Source of the DNA: Chlamydiae bacterium RIFCSPHIGHO2_12_FULL_49_9
Lineage (GTDB): Bacteria; Chlamydiota; Chlamydiia; Chlamydiales; SM23-39
Assembly: GCA_001794935.1 (NCBI GenBank)
Contig: MGLY01000018.1
Span: forward strand, 3,896-11,624
Length of the DNA: 7,729 nt
Reading direction: 5' to 3'
This document shows, piece by piece, positions 5,432-7,729 of the stretch; within the stretch, counting starts at the first letter, position 1, and the number at the start of each line of letters is the position of its first letter. The notes below the pieces were generated by a model, which was given only the letters and a program-made list of their open reading frames with translations, was not told where the DNA came from and made no database searches. A program made the translations under genes and the position numbers.

Positions 5432-6237
5432 CTTTTCAGCCTCGGATCGAGAGCGTCGCGGAGCGCATTGCCGAGAAGATTAAAGGAGAACATCGTGAGG
5501 GTGATCATGAGGGCTGGAAAAAAAAGGCGCCACGGATAGTAGCGCATCGCGCTGAGACCGTCATTGACCATAACGCCCCAGCTCGCCGCCGGCGCTTGGA
5601 TCCCCAGGCCTAAAAAACTGAGAAAAGCCTCAGTAAAAATGGCAGTCGGTATGGTGAGCGTCACCCCTGCGATGATCGGTCCGATCGCATTTGGGATGAG
5701 ATGGCGGAATACAATCCGCATCGGCGAGGCGCCGATGGCGCGAGCGGCTGTGATGTAATCATTTTGTTTGAGCTGTAAAATTTGGCTCCTCACAATGCGG
5801 GCCATATTGATCCAGCCGGTAAAGGTCATCGCAATGAGGATCGTCACAATGCCGGGGCCGCGTATGACGGTGAGCAAAATGACAGAGAGGAGATAGGGGA
5901 TCGCATAGAGAATATCGCAGATCCGCATCATCGTCTCTTCGACTTTGCCGCCGAGATAGGCTGCAATGGAGCCCCAAAGAACACCCAAACCCATATCGAT
6001 GAGCGCGGCCGTGATGCCGACAAAAAGGGAGATCCTCGCGCCCCACCAAACCCTTGTAAAGAGATCTCTTCCGAGTTCATCGCTCCCAAACCAAAATAGG
6101 AAACCTGGCTCTGCGTTTTTGAGATCGAGGTGGATCTCTGAGTAGGAATAAGAAGAAAAGAGCGGCGCAAAGAGCGCCATCGAAAAGAGGAAGAGCAAAA
6201 TGGCAGCTGCGATTATCGCAGGGCGGTTTTTACTCAT
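5428..6237 (-). CDS. oppC: Oligopeptide/dipeptide ABC importer permease, OppC/DppC type
   Basis: This 269-residue inner-membrane subunit forms half of the peptide channel. A first membrane segment (about 6-26) is followed by a short periplasmic stretch and the OppC hallmark FGSDELGRDLFTRVWWGARI (50-69). The remaining hydrophobic segments follow, with the EAA loop DYITAARAIGASPMRIVFRH (160-179), which contacts the ATPases, and the conserved FLSFLGLGIQAPAASWG (205-221). It ends LDPRLKR, as family members do. The ATG at 6237 lies eight bases inside the end of oppB and is preceded by GAGG at good spacing; the stop overlaps the oppD start. Length and motifs are complete, with no sign of decay. Confidence 0.95.
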   Translation of the reverse strand: MSKNRPAIIAAAILLFLFSMALFAPLFSSYSYSEIHLDLKNAEPGFLFWFGSDELGRDLFTRVWWGARISLFVGITAALIDMGLGVLWGSIAAYLGGKVEETMMRICDILYAIPYLLSVILLTVIRGPGIVTILIAMTFTGWINMARIVRSQILQLKQNDYITAARAIGASPMRIVFRHLIPNAIGPIIAGVTLTIPTAIFTEAFLSFLGLGIQAPAASWGVMVNDGLSAMRYYPWRLFFPALMITLTMFSFNLLGNALRDALDPRLKR

Positions 6238-7147
6238 GGCGAATCCTCGGATCTAAAACAGAATAGAGGAGATCGACAATAAAAAGGGAGATCATCAGCG
6301 CGGCGCTAAAAAAAACGGTGAGACCCAAAATCATCGGATAGTCGCGCCCGTTGATGCTGTGGATCATCCAAGCCCCAAGTCCTGGGATCGCAAAGATTTT
6401 CTCCACCATAAAGCTCCCCGTCAAAATGTGGGAGGCCACAGGGCCCAAATAAGCGATGACGGGAAGGAGCGCATTGCGAAGCGCGTGGCGAAGGGCGACT
6501 TTAAAGAGCGGGATCCCCTTGGCAAGAGCTGTTCTTATATAGTCTTGCTGGAGCACTTCCACCATGTTCGAGCGGGTGAGTCTCGCAATAAAGGCAGTTG
6601 GAAGAGCGGAGAGGGCAATCGTCGGCAAAATCGTATGTTCAAAAGAGCCCCAGAGAGCTACCGGCAGAAGATGAAGTTTTACGCAAAAGATGAGCTGCAA
6701 AAGGCTTGAGAGGACAAAACTCGGCACCGAGACGCCGACGGTCGAAAGGGCCATTGCAAAGTTGTCTTGCCAGCGGGCCCTTTTCATGGCGGCCCAGGTG
6801 CCGAGGAGAACCCCGCAAGGGATGGAGACGCAAAGGGCCTGGAAGCCGAGCCTTGCCGAGATGGGGAGCCCATCGGCGATGAACTGGTTGACGGTCCTTC
6901 CCTGGTAGACGATGGAGGGGCCGAGATCGCCGCCCAGGAGGCCTTTCAAATATTTTGTATACTGTACCCAGAGAGGCTGGTCGAGCCCATAGTAGGCAGA
7001 TAGAGAGCGCATGATCTCCTCGGGGATCGCGTGATCGCCGATGAAGGGGTCTCCCGGGATGGCGTGCATGAGGAAAAAGGTCCCTGTCACAACGCACCAA
7101 AGGGAGATGAGGAGGATGAGAGCTTTTTTGAAAAGAAAACCGAACAT
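6230..7147 (-). CDS. oppB: Oligopeptide/dipeptide ABC importer permease, OppB/DppB type
   Basis: This 305-residue inner-membrane subunit is the first gene of the operon and partner of OppC. The N-terminal membrane segment (about 8-30) runs into HAIPGDPF (28-35). The typical extracytoplasmic YYGLDQPLWVQYTKYLKGLL (52-71) and GGDLGPSIVYQGRTV (72-86) follow, then membrane segments and the EAA loop DYIRTALAKGIPLFKVALRH (202-221). FAIPGLGAW (252-260) and LDPRIRHE at the end are family hallmarks. The ATG at 7147 has no clear Shine-Dalgarno. No gene for a substrate-binding OppA lies upstream, where rimO diverges, so the operon as seen is a B-C-D-F set without its binding protein. Confidence 0.95.
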   Translation of the reverse strand: MFGFLFKKALILLISLWCVVTGTFFLMHAIPGDPFIGDHAIPEEIMRSLSAYYGLDQPLWVQYTKYLKGLLGGDLGPSIVYQGRTVNQFIADGLPISARLGFQALCVSIPCGVLLGTWAAMKRARWQDNFAMALSTVGVSVPSFVLSSLLQLIFCVKLHLLPVALWGSFEHTILPTIALSALPTAFIARLTRSNMVEVLQQDYIRTALAKGIPLFKVALRHALRNALLPVIAYLGPVASHILTGSFMVEKIFAIPGLGAWMIHSINGRDYPMILGLTVFFSAALMISLFIVDLLYSVLDPRIRHE

Positions 7148-7153
7148 ATTGGT

Positions 7154-7182
7154 TTCAAAAATAGCATAAGAGAGTTTATACT
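7154..7182 (+). promoter_or_regulatory. Candidate promoter of rimO, possibly giving a leaderless transcript
   Basis: TTCAAA (7154-7159) and TATACT (7177-7182) are separated by 17 bases and match the housekeeping consensus at four and five of six positions. Transcription would start at about 7188-7190, only a few bases before the ATG at 7192, which agrees with the absence of a Shine-Dalgarno there. Short AT-rich matches are easy to find, so the call is tentative. Confidence 0.45.
7163..7180 (-). promoter_or_regulatory. Candidate -10 elements for the opp operon
   Basis: On the minus strand TATAAA (7180-7175) and TATGCT (7168-7163) are possible -10 boxes for oppB. Neither has a good -35 box at normal spacing. 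The first overlaps the rimO -10 box on the other strand, so the two divergent promoters would compete if both are used. The whole divergent spacer is 44 bases (7148-7191). Confidence 0.25.
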
Positions 7183-7184
7183 TC

Positions 7185-7198
7185 CTAGCCTATGCTAG
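7185..7198. repeat. Small inverted repeat over the rimO start codon
   Basis: CTAGC (7185-7189) and GCTAG (7194-7198) form a perfect 5-base inverted repeat with centre CTAT. It covers the ATG at 7192-7194 and sits between the two divergent genes. It could be an operator or a start-site hairpin, but arms this short also occur by chance. Confidence 0.25.
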
Positions 7199-7729
7199 AC
7201 TTTAGGAATAAATTTCATTTTACAAGCTTGGGCTGCGCGCGCAACCTCGTCGACAGTGAAGTGATGATCGGCATTCTTCTCAGGGCGGGTTATGAAGTGG
7301 CGCCTACTGCAGAAGAGGCCGATTTTCTCGTCGTCAACACCTGCGGCTTTTTGGAGTCGTCGCGCCAAGAGGGACTCGACACCATCCGCGATCTCTTTGC
7401 GATCAAAAAACCGGATGCGAAAGTGATCGCTGCCGGCTGCATGGTGCAAAAGCACAACCATCTTTTAAAAGAACATTTTCCGAACATCCACTACCTGCTC
7501 GGCTCCGGCGATGTCGAAAAGATTTTAGACGCCGTCAAAGCGGATGACGCCGGTCTGGCAGTGACTTCTGCCAGAAGCTATCTCGAGTGGGGCGAGGTTC
7601 CGAGAACGCTCTCTACGCCCAAACACTACGCCTACTTGAAGATCGCCGAAGGGTGTAAGAAGCGGTGCGCATTCTGTATCATCCCGACCATTAAGGGGCC
7701 TCTTCGCAGCAAGACGAAAGAACAGGTCC
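7192..7729 (+). CDS. rimO: Ribosomal protein S12 methylthiotransferase RimO, N-terminal part
   Basis: The frame is open from the ATG at 7192 to the right edge (179 codons plus one base), so the C-terminus is missing. It encodes a radical-SAM methylthiotransferase that adds a methylthio group to a conserved aspartate of ribosomal protein S12. The N-terminal MTTase domain begins FHFTSLGCARNLVDSEVM (8-25) and has the three cluster cysteines C15, C51 (NTCGF) and C83 (AAGCM). The radical-SAM motif is C155-x3-C159-x2-C162 in EGCKKRCAFCIIP, followed by GPLRSK. The CARNLVDSE string and the IIPxxKGPLRS context favour RimO over the related tRNA enzyme MiaB. There is no Shine-Dalgarno before the ATG, and the likely -10 box ends only nine bases upstream, suggesting a very short leader. 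The C-terminal TRAM domain expected in the family lies outside the window. Confidence 0.95.
   Translation, partial: MLDFRNKFHFTSLGCARNLVDSEVMIGILLRAGYEVAPTAEEADFLVVNTCGFLESSRQEGLDTIRDLFAIKKPDAKVIAAGCMVQKHNHLLKEHFPNIHYLLGSGDVEKILDAVKADDAGLAVTSARSYLEWGEVPRTLSTPKHYAYLKIAEGCKKRCAFCIIPTIKGPLRSKTKEQV

Noticed and set aside
4844..5539. Long open frame on the plus strand across oppD
   Set aside because: It is the complement of a well conserved ATPase gene. The predicted protein has biased composition and no recognisable motif, and it also crosses the oppC/oppD junction.

Overview
The window looks like a piece of a bacterial chromosome with dense, short-spaced genes. My best guess at the host is an environmental (amoeba-associated) member of the Chlamydiota. 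The reasons are the FGE-sulfatase-like domain of the kind fused to chlamydial Pkn1 kinases, the peptide importer, the style of the RimO N-terminus, and two serine-rich orphan proteins that look directed at a eukaryotic host. This is recognition from memory, not a search, and the phylum call is only moderately sure. No tRNA, rRNA, CRISPR array or transposase gene was seen.

Layout. Plus strand, left: the C-terminal part of an FGE-sulfatase/C-type-lectin-like protein (1-533, cut by the window edge), then six bases later an acidic, serine-rich orphan protein (540-1013), then an amino acid permease fused to a universal-stress domain (1067-2944), then a second orphan protein with a perfect Shine-Dalgarno (3002-3514) and its own intrinsic terminator (3523-3553). 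Minus strand, middle and right: an oligopeptide/dipeptide ABC importer operon transcribed right to left as oppB (7147-6230), oppC (6237-5428), oppD (5431-4499) and oppF (4502-3426). All junctions overlap by 4 to 8 bases, so translation is probably coupled. Right edge: rimO starts at 7192 on the plus strand, divergent from oppB across only 44 bases, and runs off the window.

How the genes fit together. OppB and OppC form the membrane channel and OppD and OppF the two ATPases of a peptide importer. No substrate-binding protein (OppA) is encoded next to them, so it must be supplied from elsewhere. The APC permease would import or exchange amino acids. RimO modifies ribosomal protein S12 and is functionally unrelated to the importer.

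Most notable observation. The 3' part of oppF carries a dense cluster of nearly perfect palindromes (3591-3754) that stays in frame and adds about 39 residues between the ATPase domain and the conserved cysteine tail, judged against the paralogous oppD in the same operon. It looks like a palindromic element inserted into a coding gene, similar in principle to the Rickettsia palindromic elements. Downstream of it, the oppF frame runs through the terminator of the convergent gene and 89 bases into that gene's coding sequence.
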